This document shows, piece by piece, positions 18,401-25,968 of a DNA stretch of 36,518 nucleotides. Source of the stretch: Syntrophobacteraceae bacterium (lineage in GTDB: Bacteria > Desulfobacterota > Syntrophobacteria > Syntrophobacterales > Syntrophobacteraceae). The first letter of the stretch is position 1, and each line of letters begins with the position of its first letter. The stretch covers positions 1 through 36,518 of the forward strand of contig JABUEY010000027.1 of NCBI GenBank assembly GCA_013314815.1, in the 5' to 3' direction. Position numbers and translations under genes: made by a program. A model generated the notes under the pieces. It worked only from the letters and a program-made list of their open reading frames with translations. It was not told where the DNA came from and did not search any database.

Positions 18401-19023
18401 CGGGACCAAACTGGATACTGATCTTGGTACTTTGGGGTCGTGCCAAAATAGATCTGAGGCCCAACCTCAGCGATCCTTCCAATACCGACAATAATGCGCG
18501 GCGAGTTTTCATCAAGAGGATTCCCATGGTTGCAGTAATAGAAAACAAGGGAGTTCTTTGGCTCAAGTTTTCCCCAGAATCGCTTGAGAAGCTCACGCTG
18601 GCGGTCAGGCTCGAAAACCCAACCATTACTTCGCGAATTGTCTGGCCCTCGAAGTGATATATCTTCAGCCTCGCAGACCTCTTGGACAAATTCCTCTCGC
18701 ATCCAGCGATAAGGAGCTGGGCACGACGAATACGGAGGGATGTCTTCTGAGACCGCCGGCAGCCTCCGAAACTCAAGCGGGTCTTGATGTGTTATTGAAA
18801 ATCCTCTTTCTGCGTAAGCGCCCGGATCACGAGAGCATGGGGGTAACCAACCCTCCAAGTCTGCAAGAGGCTTTCCGGCTGATCCGCGCTCCTTTTCATC
18901 GTCCCGCGAGTCACGTATGTGTTGGTGGACAATACAGTGAGCGTTGAGGTGCGGCTGGTCACATATGTGGCCATCCCAGGCCCGATCATGCCATGCCAAC
19001 CTTACTGAGAGATGCATGGTCAT
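15472..19023 (-). CDS. RecD-like SF1 helicase with C-terminal PD-(D/E)XK-type nuclease domain
   Basis: This is a 1183-residue protein. Walker A is GGAGTGKTSVLKVF (about 604-617), motif II is VIIDECSMIP (about 687-696), and VGDPNQLPPIGPG follows as motif III. ALTVHKAQGSDFEVV near 976-990 is the RecD/UvrD C-terminal motif, and YTGLTRFRRKLVLLV is motif VI. This is an SF1B (RecD2/TraA-like) 5'-3' helicase core. Residues about 1070-1150 look nuclease-like: RSKSEVVVADVLDALGI, then RLPDFTV, then YWEHLGML, giving E...D...ExH. The 600-residue N-terminus has helical hairpin-like segments but no named domain that I recognise. The translation start is uncertain: ATG at 19023 or 19017, with weak ribosome-binding sites. 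It follows the sacsin-like gene by 27 bp and is the last gene of the operon. By eye its GC content is below that of the hsd genes. Confidence 0.85.
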   Translation of the reverse strand: MTMHLSVRLAWHDRAWDGHICDQPHLNAHCIVHQHIRDSRDDEKERGSAGKPLADLEGWLPPCSRDPGAYAERGFSITHQDPLEFRRLPAVSEDIPPYSSCPAPYRWMREEFVQEVCEAEDISLRGPDNSRSNGWVFEPDRQRELLKRFWGKLEPKNSLVFYYCNHGNPLDENSPRIIVGIGRIAEVGPQIYFGTTPKYQDQYPVWSRRITQAYPEQGVRIPYQEYLRDGHSTDDIICRVPRSALLPFSYGGEHVSDDVAVAIIERVIQCMERVKADGHVASDWERRLDWLNDVLAEAWSGRGPFPGAGSVLQYLGFSKGTSFQRTVLAPMAKRGENSWDYVLSILEGRSEPDNGPYRVGLLKARERWRIIKTRHALLSKLVRLELTPSQVQRIANPDQRAASGIDATEKDLVANPYILSECDLGSADSDPVALETVDHGLRPEGDAALFPDADEISHDDRRRVRAVGVAVLQEAANNGDTVLPFTDFLNRIIGRFPERRACRPDREVVLAEAEFYQKVMWTAFDSDPELVALKHLQLLEENAASLIKRRAKKTNPAVDPPIDWLGALKKLFGEPKSDRERAALAEKRTALATLFSRRLSVLTGGAGTGKTSVLKVFLQELVRVEGRHPTLLLAPTGKARVRLSTKTGRNAMTIHQFLLKQGWFVPDIFVIKQQSDQSPFQATTVIIDECSMIPTDLFGTLLRALDSGPLSRLILVGDPNQLPPIGPGRPFADIIEWLQKDHPDCVAPLTVCMRVDEEEGVPAEESVALALADGYRTSVVNPGDDEILASIARGQSMGDLDIVFWDDHDDLLAKLKGRMADILGIRDDDYKSFNQSLGIDQKDWVRSEAWQILSPTRAQHFGTDDLNRLIQREYKAGLLQKSQSQWSKMPRPFGEYEIVWTDKVIQVRNRSKDGWAYPTGSGLDYVANGEIGIVTEAFKRKEGSDVLAAVFSTQVDASYRYYRGQVDEYLELAYALTVHKAQGSDFEVVFLIIPQKASTLSRELIYTGLTRFRRKLVLLVEKDIEPLRRLRSPDCSDTRLRNSHMFTIALRPDDVKRPHLEALIHRTRKGIAVRSKSEVVVADVLDALGISYEYEQPLYSRTDPKDFRLPDFTVSFEGDVFYWEHLGMLNVPSYREAWERKQTWYKENGFSDRLITSQDAPDGGIDAAKIEQIARKRILEESV

Positions 19024-19050
19024 GCTTTCTCACCCATGTTGCCTTCCATG

Positions 19051-22000
19051 CTAATCCTCGCTCCTTCCTATTTCTTCGAGAATCGTTTTTATATCGCAGA
19101 GATGGGTCTCGACGAACTGAATGGTCGTTTCAAGATCGCCGAGTCGCAATGGAGCCTCCAATGAGTCCATATTCAGAAGAGCCTTTCTCAGATCGGCCAT
19201 AACCGCTTCGTCCTTCTTGCCAAGCTCTTTGTACATTGCAGCGCAAAGTGGGCATAGGGCCAAAAACTGTGCCTCATGCTCCAAGGGCAATTGATCCTGA
19301 GAGAATGCCTCGACCGCTTCGAAATAGTACTGGCCGTCGCGTTTTCTGAAAGGCATTTCCTTCTTGCAGATCTGACACACCATTTGGCCGTTATCGTTGG
19401 TATACTGTTCTCTGAGCCATAGAGAAGGGTCGATAGCGCCTCTGGTTGTCCGAACGCTTCTTTCGCGCTCTTCATATTCCTTTTTTGGGGATTCGGAGAG
19501 CTGGTCTGTTATCCGTTCCTGCCGACGTTTTGGATTCGTAACCGTCCTTGTTGGGAATGTTGGTTTACTATTCCTTGATGCGATTTCAGCCTTTAGCTGA
19601 GCAAACTCGTCCGGATGTCTCTTCAAAAACTCTATATCCTCAAGAGAGACTCCGAGTATATTGGCATGTTGGCGTTTATTATCGTCTTCAGATGATGCTC
19701 TCCACCCGACACCTTGATTAATACCGAGAGCATCAATCAATTCCTCTGCCCCTTGAAAGTCATCAAGAAGCTGATCTGTGTTAATATCCCTCGGTTTTTC
19801 TATGCTCCCGTCCCGCGTAGGAATCCACTTCGTGTTCCTAAGGCGTGTCAGCATTTGAGAGTCGAAGGACTTGCTATGGGCGCTATAGTAAAACCAATGA
19901 TAGCGACCTCTGAAAAACCAGGAGTCCAATTCCAAATGCTCTTTAAGATAGCCCCACAGGATGAGAGCAGCTTTCGCCTTATCTTCAAAACCCTGAACTG
20001 CCTCCAAAGATTGAAGGAAATCATCCAGCCCATGAAGGTTATAGTTCTCGATTGTCTCGGCACGAGTTGAGTATTCACTTACACCAGGAGGCAAGCCATC
20101 AGAAAACAGGATGCGCCGCGGGAGAGTCGCAATGCCAAGGTCGGACAAAATGCCTGGGGATACTGAAGCCATCGACTGTTCGGATAAGAACCACGCGTCT
20201 GTCGAACCGGAAAAATATAGCCGCAAATTCGGACTTTCCTGGTAGACATCGAGCGGCCTTTTATATGCCAGGTTTCCAACAGGGGCGACAGCCTTGAGAA
20301 AAGGTGTTTGCTTTGCCTTCTGGATCACTCTTTTCTTACCGACCTCCGAGTCAGAGGTCAAAGCGCGGAGAATTTTGCGAATGTCCGCCTCATGCTCGGA
20401 CTCGGAAATCAAGGATAGATCACTTTTCGAGTACTTGGGTAGAACCCTTTCGACGATGTCATCAAACACGTCCGGTTCTAATAAACCCAACCGATTTAGG
20501 AAATTTCCCGCCTGCTCATCGCTTGCAATCGCCCGCTTCACAATCGGGAAGTCGGTGTCTTCGGGAGGAGGCAAAAAGGCATTTGGAGTTGTGCCGTCAG
20601 CCCGGAAAGGTATCACATGGCTATCATCTTGAAGACGGACAATAGGCTTGGAACGGAGAAGGCCTCCCGAATCCCCAGACCACCTTGGAGAACGCCAAAG
20701 TGCCTCTTGGCCAGACAAGTACCCATAAAACTCCAACAGCCATTCATCGTCTTGTATAGACAAAAAGGAATGGGTGATTCTTCGGGCAAAGCTATCGGGC
20801 GTGATCTCCTCGACCTTCAGTTCATTAAGCAAGTATGACCGTAGCTCCGGGGTTCGATCCTGAGTAATGGAGCCAGCCAGCCATTTGACAGTTGCTTCTG
20901 ATTGAAAGAGTTTGCGAAGCTGTTCATGATCCAACAGTTTTCTAAGGTCAGCGCCACGAGCTAGTTTCGCATTTCGCGCTGAGACGAAGCTGCCATCATC
21001 TGCGGGCAATAGTTCATTGACTGCAAGATTATCCCGAACCGAGGTGACAATCGGCAGAAACATGCTGCCTGGAGGAAAGTCGTCCATCCTTATTGGTAAC
21101 GCTTCAAGCAGTGAGACACCCAATAGACCAAGGTCCTTGAGTTGCGGCAACACTTCTGCCATAAGACAAGCAGTCTCGCGCACCAAGGTCGCGTTCCAAT
21201 CGTCCTCTTTCGGAATATTGTCCCTTGCCGGCGTGGTCTTGTATGGACCCTGAATCAAAAATCCTAATCGGGTTTCTTTTTCGGTCGGAAAAAAGACCAC
21301 GAGAGGTGAATCCTTGATTCTTGCAACCTCTTCCAGTTCTTCCCCCTCATTCCGTTGAAGGCGAAAACCGATCTCGACCGAGACTTGACGTGGACATTCC
21401 TCGGCAGGTTCAGGCACATCCACGGGCCGTTCAAAGAGCAGCCAGCTCTCGCTTTCATCCTCGCCGTTGTTCTGCCCAATAACCGTTACTTCCAGAGCAC
21501 TGCCTCGTGCAGTCTCGTCTCGCAGATAAACACCACCCATCCCAGCCGGCAGTTTGTACTCGATCTCCCTGATCCTTCGGAGAAAAAGTAGTGTCCTGGC
21601 GCTCAGCTTACGAAGTCTTGTACTTATCTCTCTGCATGCGGTTGCCGGTTCCACCTCCTCCTTATTGAAGGGAAAAACGAAGAGCGTGGTCCATGAATCA
21701 TCCATATTTCGCTTCTCGATGGCATATGGCCGCACATAGTTCTCGATTCTGAAGCTTTCATCGCCTGAGTGAATCTCTGGTGTCGTCGTGTAAGCGTAAA
21801 CTGACTTGAAACCGATTCCGAACTTGCCGATCTGAGTGAGATCTTCAACCTTTGTTCCTGCGCCCACCCCGCAAATTCCGCGCACATCCTTTTCATCAAA
21901 CGGCCGACCGTCATGAAAAACCTCGAGCTTGCCTTCAAGAAGTTGAAAAAGGACCCTCGATGCACCGGCATCCTCAGCATTTTGTAGAAGTTCAAATATG

Positions 22001-22107
22001 AAATGGGTTCGGTCTGTGTACAGCCTGCCCAGAAAGGACAGATGACGTGTTCCTTGACCGTATTCAATGATGTTGTCGACACGTATTTTGTCGTAATTAC
22101 TCGGCAT
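19051..22107 (-). CDS. Sacsin-like GHKL ATPase with C-terminal Cys4 zinc domain
   Basis: This is a 1018-residue protein. The N-terminus is a Bergerat-fold ATPase: FELLQNAEDAGAS (N-box, about 39-51), VFHDGRPFDEKDV (G1, about 62-74), and IGKFGIGFKSVYAY (G2, about 90-103). This arrangement is that of sacsin/HSP90-like repeats. The long middle has no domain I can name. Near the C-terminus CQICKK (about 908) and LEHEAQFLALCPLC (about 940-953) form a CxxC...CxxC treble-clef site that resembles HNH domains. The final histidine and asparagine of an active HNH are not evident, so nuclease activity is doubtful. The start is ATG at 22107 with GGAG upstream; TTG 22122 and ATG 22116 are alternatives. It overlaps the SNF2 gene's end by 11 bp, so co-translation and a joint function are likely. 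Confidence 0.85.
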   Translation of the reverse strand: MPSNYDKIRVDNIIEYGQGTRHLSFLGRLYTDRTHFIFELLQNAEDAGASRVLFQLLEGKLEVFHDGRPFDEKDVRGICGVGAGTKVEDLTQIGKFGIGFKSVYAYTTTPEIHSGDESFRIENYVRPYAIEKRNMDDSWTTLFVFPFNKEEVEPATACREISTRLRKLSARTLLFLRRIREIEYKLPAGMGGVYLRDETARGSALEVTVIGQNNGEDESESWLLFERPVDVPEPAEECPRQVSVEIGFRLQRNEGEELEEVARIKDSPLVVFFPTEKETRLGFLIQGPYKTTPARDNIPKEDDWNATLVRETACLMAEVLPQLKDLGLLGVSLLEALPIRMDDFPPGSMFLPIVTSVRDNLAVNELLPADDGSFVSARNAKLARGADLRKLLDHEQLRKLFQSEATVKWLAGSITQDRTPELRSYLLNELKVEEITPDSFARRITHSFLSIQDDEWLLEFYGYLSGQEALWRSPRWSGDSGGLLRSKPIVRLQDDSHVIPFRADGTTPNAFLPPPEDTDFPIVKRAIASDEQAGNFLNRLGLLEPDVFDDIVERVLPKYSKSDLSLISESEHEADIRKILRALTSDSEVGKKRVIQKAKQTPFLKAVAPVGNLAYKRPLDVYQESPNLRLYFSGSTDAWFLSEQSMASVSPGILSDLGIATLPRRILFSDGLPPGVSEYSTRAETIENYNLHGLDDFLQSLEAVQGFEDKAKAALILWGYLKEHLELDSWFFRGRYHWFYYSAHSKSFDSQMLTRLRNTKWIPTRDGSIEKPRDINTDQLLDDFQGAEELIDALGINQGVGWRASSEDDNKRQHANILGVSLEDIEFLKRHPDEFAQLKAEIASRNSKPTFPTRTVTNPKRRQERITDQLSESPKKEYEERERSVRTTRGAIDPSLWLREQYTNDNGQMVCQICKKEMPFRKRDGQYYFEAVEAFSQDQLPLEHEAQFLALCPLCAAMYKELGKKDEAVMADLRKALLNMDSLEAPLRLGDLETTIQFVETHLCDIKTILEEIGRSED

Positions 22108-25100
22108 GGGACGCATCTCCAACGATCTGAATCACTCCGTATGCCACTGGCTCCGCGGTTATTTCCGCCTTTTCCATGGCGATGTCCAGTTCTTGAATGC
22201 GTCTTGCGTAGTCCGCCTCGGCCGCGGAGATTTGAGACTGGCGCATTCTCTGAATCTTTTCGTTGTCTGCCTGTCTGAGCTGTTCTTCAAGAAGCGCTAT
22301 CCGCGCCCGATGACTCGTTGTAAGGCTTTCGCGGCGAAACTGCGCCAATTCTTGCGTTTTCTGTCGATGTCTCGCCCGTGCATCGGACCAAAGCTTGTAA
22401 TGTTGGCCGTCCAATGCATCCCAACATGCCGAATCAACTTCCTTGGAAATATCGGCATCGAGGTCTGTTGCCTTCTCAAGCAGGCGGCTAAGATATGGTG
22501 TGACCGCTTCGGCGGAAGCGACTGGCCGCAATACCAAATCCTCCTTGATTCCGTGAAACCGCCATTGATAGATGGCGAACTCATATCGACCGGTGGGAAC
22601 ATCGTTGGCCTGAACCTTTAGCGTGGCGACTGCACGTTTCTTTATATTAAATAATAACGCAGCCTGCCGGACCAAGGGATGTAGAGGCATAATGAATGCG
22701 GCCTCCGGATGTTGTAAAGCGCAGTCAGATTCAAAGGTGATGAGCAGGTGGGGATTTCCTCCTTTTAGCCAGTTTTCCCAATCTTTAAAAACAGTGGTGT
22801 TTTGTCTGGGAAGTTGCTGGAAATCACGCAGCAGGATAGTCCTGGCATCTTGCGATAAACGAAGCGTTTTGAGAGGTTTCTCGCTAAGGATGTAGTCCTG
22901 CTCTCTGCCACAAACCTTTTGTAAATAGAGGGTGACAATCCTTTGTACGGAAATAGGGGCTAACCAAAAGCTTGACGCCTCCTCGATTTCTTTCCTCATC
23001 CGGTCTTCGGGCAGGCGGATTCCAAAGAGTTCCATTTGACGCTGTTCGAGTTCCTCTTGTTCCTGTATCAGACGGATCTTGTTGTCCGCCAATTGCTGGA
23101 GTTTTGCCTGGCGGTCCTCCTCGCTCAAGGTGAAGTTATCTGCGATGTCTCTAATTTCCTTGGTGATTTCCCCCAAGATTTCTTCGCTGCCGCCTAAGGC
23201 GCTGTTGAACACTCCTATGCGCAGAAGGCACCGCTCGTAGATATCAGCGTCGACGGTGCCCGGCGTGATCAGGTTGATTATGGCAACGCTTTCGCTTTTC
23301 TGGCCGTTCCGGTCGATACGGCCAATCCGTTGCTCCACACGCATCGGATTCCAGGGCAAATCGTAGTTCACAATGCAATCGCAGAACTGATAGTCTAAAC
23401 CCTCGCAGCCAATTTCCGAAAACAACAAGACATCCAAGCTATCCGCATCGTCTCGATGCTTTTCGAAGCGGCCCCGGAGATCAACACGCTCTTCATCCGG
23501 TGTTCCGCCGTGTATCATCCCGACGCGAAAGCCATCCTCGCTGAGATGGCGATAAAGGTAATTTAGCGTGTGTCTGAAGCTACTAAACAGCATTACCTTG
23601 TTGTTGGGCAGCTTCTGCTTGTTCCGGATGGTGGTCCGTAGTGCCTCAAGTTTCGGATCGTCGGGGTCGAGTGATCGCGCACTCTCAAGGATCGATTGGA
23701 TTTGCGTCTGTATTGTGTCTACAGCTTCGCCACGAGGAACAGCTTCCGTGTCATCTGCTTCCTCCCAGGACAGCTCGTCAAGATGGCGGTTCAGGATATC
23801 TTCAAGAAAAGGCGCGAGCCCGAAAAGACAACTCGCGGCTTGGCGTCTGATCGTGGTCATCATGAACTTGACGTTGATATCTCCATGAAGGCGGGCGAAT
23901 ATGTCGGCCTGAACCCGGAGAAGTTCGTCATGCAGTCGCTGCTGAGCAGGAGTAAAAGGAACGACTACCGTCTCAGGTTTACGTATCGTGAATTCGCCTA
24001 TGTCCCTCCGGCGAGTCCGGTTTATTATTCCTGCGAAAGTGTGCATGGCTTCAAGGTCTCTAATGATCTGCACACGTTCCTCATTTGGGACGTCGCCTTC
24101 GGACAGTCTGGAACGTATTCGGATAAATTCCGGATTGTGGCGCAGAATAGCCTGACCCCAAGACGTAGCCGCAGCTTGATCAAGGGCCTCTCCTGACCGA
24201 GTTTGCCATTCCGGGTCTTGAACCCGTGCAAGCGATATCGCTTGGTTAATGTAAGGGTTTGGCTCCGCAATGTGCGCAAAACTCTCCTGATCAATGATCA
24301 GATCGGGACGGAGCGTATTCAGGAGGATGAAAAGGTCATTACTTCCGAGCTGGATCGGTGTCGCAGTCAAGAAGATGACAGCCTCAGCGTGGTCACAGAA
24401 AAAGCGCACAGCTTTGTGGCTGAATGTATCCTGATTTCGGATATGGTGCGCCTCGTCAACGATGACGAGATCGAAGCGAGGAGGCGGGTCGAGGTCAAGC
24501 AACCCCTTCTTGCGCTTTCGCTTGCCGTCTGGTCCTGAACCATAAAGCAAAACTTCATCGAACAAGGAATAGGGAACAATCACCCTCTGATGTTGCTCAG
24601 GCCAGACGCCTTCAAGGTGCATCTCGTTTATGCAGTAGCGCAGGGTGCCACCATCGAGATGTGTGAAACGTTCCTCGAAGCGCTTCATCTCGTTCATCCA
24701 TTTGCGCTCGGTTACCAACGGGCGAGGGCACACGATGAGTACTGACCGGATATCACGTCTTGCCTGCAATTCGCGGAGAATAAGTCCTGCCTCGATGGTC
24801 TTGCCGACGCCAACACCATCGGCGATCAATAATCGCGGTCGATCCGATCTGATGAACCTCAGCACGGGGCGAAATTGATACGGTATAAAATCGACACGTG
24901 CGGCGTTGAGCGAATAGAGTGTCGATAAACTGGGATATCTGATTTGCAGCGCGGTTAGGTAGGCGTGAAACTGCTCACAGGGGAAGAATTCAGTGTCATC
25001 GTCGGGAACATCTTCAGCTTGTAGCTGAGATGCATAGAAGGTCTGGGTTTCGCCATTTACGAAGACCTTGAAGCGATTTTCCGGTTTACCCGGCATGACC

Positions 25101-25702
25101 GAAATCACCGCGCCCCGAATAGATGTGTTGGACCGGACACATACGATCTGCCCCGGTTCAAATTCGGCACCATCCCCTTTGTTTGTCTGGGGCGGCTTAG
25201 GGGCAGCCGCATCGGTTTCTGAAGGCGATTCAGTTTCTTTAACAAGGAGTGACGTCTTTAAGGATCGTACCTCTTGAATCAATGCTTCATTCGCTTCGAT
25301 CACCACGGCAAAACGCTGGAGTGTGTCAAGGTCGCGGTATACATCGTCGAGGGGGAAGCCTTCAGTGGTCACATGGGCCCACCGGTTGCGGATCGTTTGC
25401 ATCTCCTTGACGAAATGACGCGATTCTGACGTCAGGCCGAGTTTATTAGAAATCTGATACCAGTTCTGATCGAGCACTCGAAGCAGGGCGGCGAGGTCCA
25501 GAGCACCCAGGGATGCTATGCCCCGTTGCTCCATCCGCCGACGTTGCTGAAACGACAGGCCATTAAGGACGGCTTCCTTCCACCAATCTGCAAAGAGGGT
25601 TGGCAGCACCTTCTCAAGAAAAAGGGTAAGCTGTTTGGCCACCTCGCCTAATAGCTTCGAGATGGCGGCTTGGGTATGTTGATCATTGAATTGGTCTGCC
25701 AT
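22097..25702 (-). CDS. SNF2-family helicase with N-terminal Swt1-type HEPN domain
   Basis: This is a 1201-residue protein. Residues about 1-140 form a helical Swt1-like HEPN domain. It contains FVKEMQTIRNRWAHVTTEGF, in which RNRWAH is the R-x4-H ribonuclease motif. Residues about 160-230 contain a small beta domain (GQIVCVRSNTSIRGAVISV). The SF2/SNF2 motor follows: LLIADGVGVGKTIEAGLIL (about 294-312), LVIVDEAHHIRNQ (about 414-426), IFLTATPIQLGSNDLF, and MRVEQRIGRIDRNGQ (about 790-804). The C-terminal 350 residues are largely helical, ending in a coiled coil (LLEEQLRQADNEKIQRMRQ). It most resembles SNF2-like helicases found in defence loci such as DrmD of DISARM, but no DrmA, DrmB or DrmC is present. 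The start lies 14 bp after the small Cys-rich gene; its ribosome-binding site is weak. Confidence 0.88.
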   Translation of the reverse strand: MADQFNDQHTQAAISKLLGEVAKQLTLFLEKVLPTLFADWWKEAVLNGLSFQQRRRMEQRGIASLGALDLAALLRVLDQNWYQISNKLGLTSESRHFVKEMQTIRNRWAHVTTEGFPLDDVYRDLDTLQRFAVVIEANEALIQEVRSLKTSLLVKETESPSETDAAAPKPPQTNKGDGAEFEPGQIVCVRSNTSIRGAVISVMPGKPENRFKVFVNGETQTFYASQLQAEDVPDDDTEFFPCEQFHAYLTALQIRYPSLSTLYSLNAARVDFIPYQFRPVLRFIRSDRPRLLIADGVGVGKTIEAGLILRELQARRDIRSVLIVCPRPLVTERKWMNEMKRFEERFTHLDGGTLRYCINEMHLEGVWPEQHQRVIVPYSLFDEVLLYGSGPDGKRKRKKGLLDLDPPPRFDLVIVDEAHHIRNQDTFSHKAVRFFCDHAEAVIFLTATPIQLGSNDLFILLNTLRPDLIIDQESFAHIAEPNPYINQAISLARVQDPEWQTRSGEALDQAAATSWGQAILRHNPEFIRIRSRLSEGDVPNEERVQIIRDLEAMHTFAGIINRTRRRDIGEFTIRKPETVVVPFTPAQQRLHDELLRVQADIFARLHGDINVKFMMTTIRRQAASCLFGLAPFLEDILNRHLDELSWEEADDTEAVPRGEAVDTIQTQIQSILESARSLDPDDPKLEALRTTIRNKQKLPNNKVMLFSSFRHTLNYLYRHLSEDGFRVGMIHGGTPDEERVDLRGRFEKHRDDADSLDVLLFSEIGCEGLDYQFCDCIVNYDLPWNPMRVEQRIGRIDRNGQKSESVAIINLITPGTVDADIYERCLLRIGVFNSALGGSEEILGEITKEIRDIADNFTLSEEDRQAKLQQLADNKIRLIQEQEELEQRQMELFGIRLPEDRMRKEIEEASSFWLAPISVQRIVTLYLQKVCGREQDYILSEKPLKTLRLSQDARTILLRDFQQLPRQNTTVFKDWENWLKGGNPHLLITFESDCALQHPEAAFIMPLHPLVRQAALLFNIKKRAVATLKVQANDVPTGRYEFAIYQWRFHGIKEDLVLRPVASAEAVTPYLSRLLEKATDLDADISKEVDSACWDALDGQHYKLWSDARARHRQKTQELAQFRRESLTTSHRARIALLEEQLRQADNEKIQRMRQSQISAAEADYARRIQELDIAMEKAEITAEPVAYGVIQIVGDASHAE

Positions 25703-25716
25703 GTGCCATTCCCGTT

Positions 25717-25965
25717 TCAGGACCCATCAGGGGAAGATGCTACTGCCGCCCTCATTTCGTGCGCCAATCCCTCAAGCTCTTCTCGGGCCTTCTGCAGAAT
25801 CAACGCTGCGCATTCCATGCAGTAGTTGTTCTTCGACATGTTCTCCTTGATGACCAAGCATTTGTCGCCCTGGCAGATAACGTGCTCCTGGTTCCGCGAA
25901 CAGTGTCTCCGCCGCTGGGCGGTTTCGAAGCAGGCGGAGACGAGAAGGCGTTTCAGCTTGGGCAT
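25717..25965 (-). CDS. Small Cys-rich, probably zinc-binding protein
   Basis: This is an 82-residue protein of unknown function. Cysteines at HCSRNQ, VICQGDKCLV and NNYCMECAAL could form one zinc site (CxxxxC, CxxC). A helix follows (ALILQKAREELEGLAHEM). A strong AGGAG ribosome-binding site lies seven bases before the ATG. It fits between its neighbours with gaps of 3 and 14 bp, so it is very probably expressed with them. It could be an adaptor, a regulatory subunit or an antitoxin-like protein; nothing in the sequence decides. Confidence 0.7.
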   Translation of the reverse strand: MPKLKRLLVSACFETAQRRRHCSRNQEHVICQGDKCLVIKENMSKNNYCMECAALILQKAREELEGLAHEMRAAVASSPDGS

Positions 25966-25968
25966 CGG

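Noticed and set aside
22097-25702. DISARM system
   Set aside because: The SNF2 protein resembles DrmD, but DrmA, DrmB and DrmC are not present and the methyltransferase is a type I HsdM with HsdS and HsdR.
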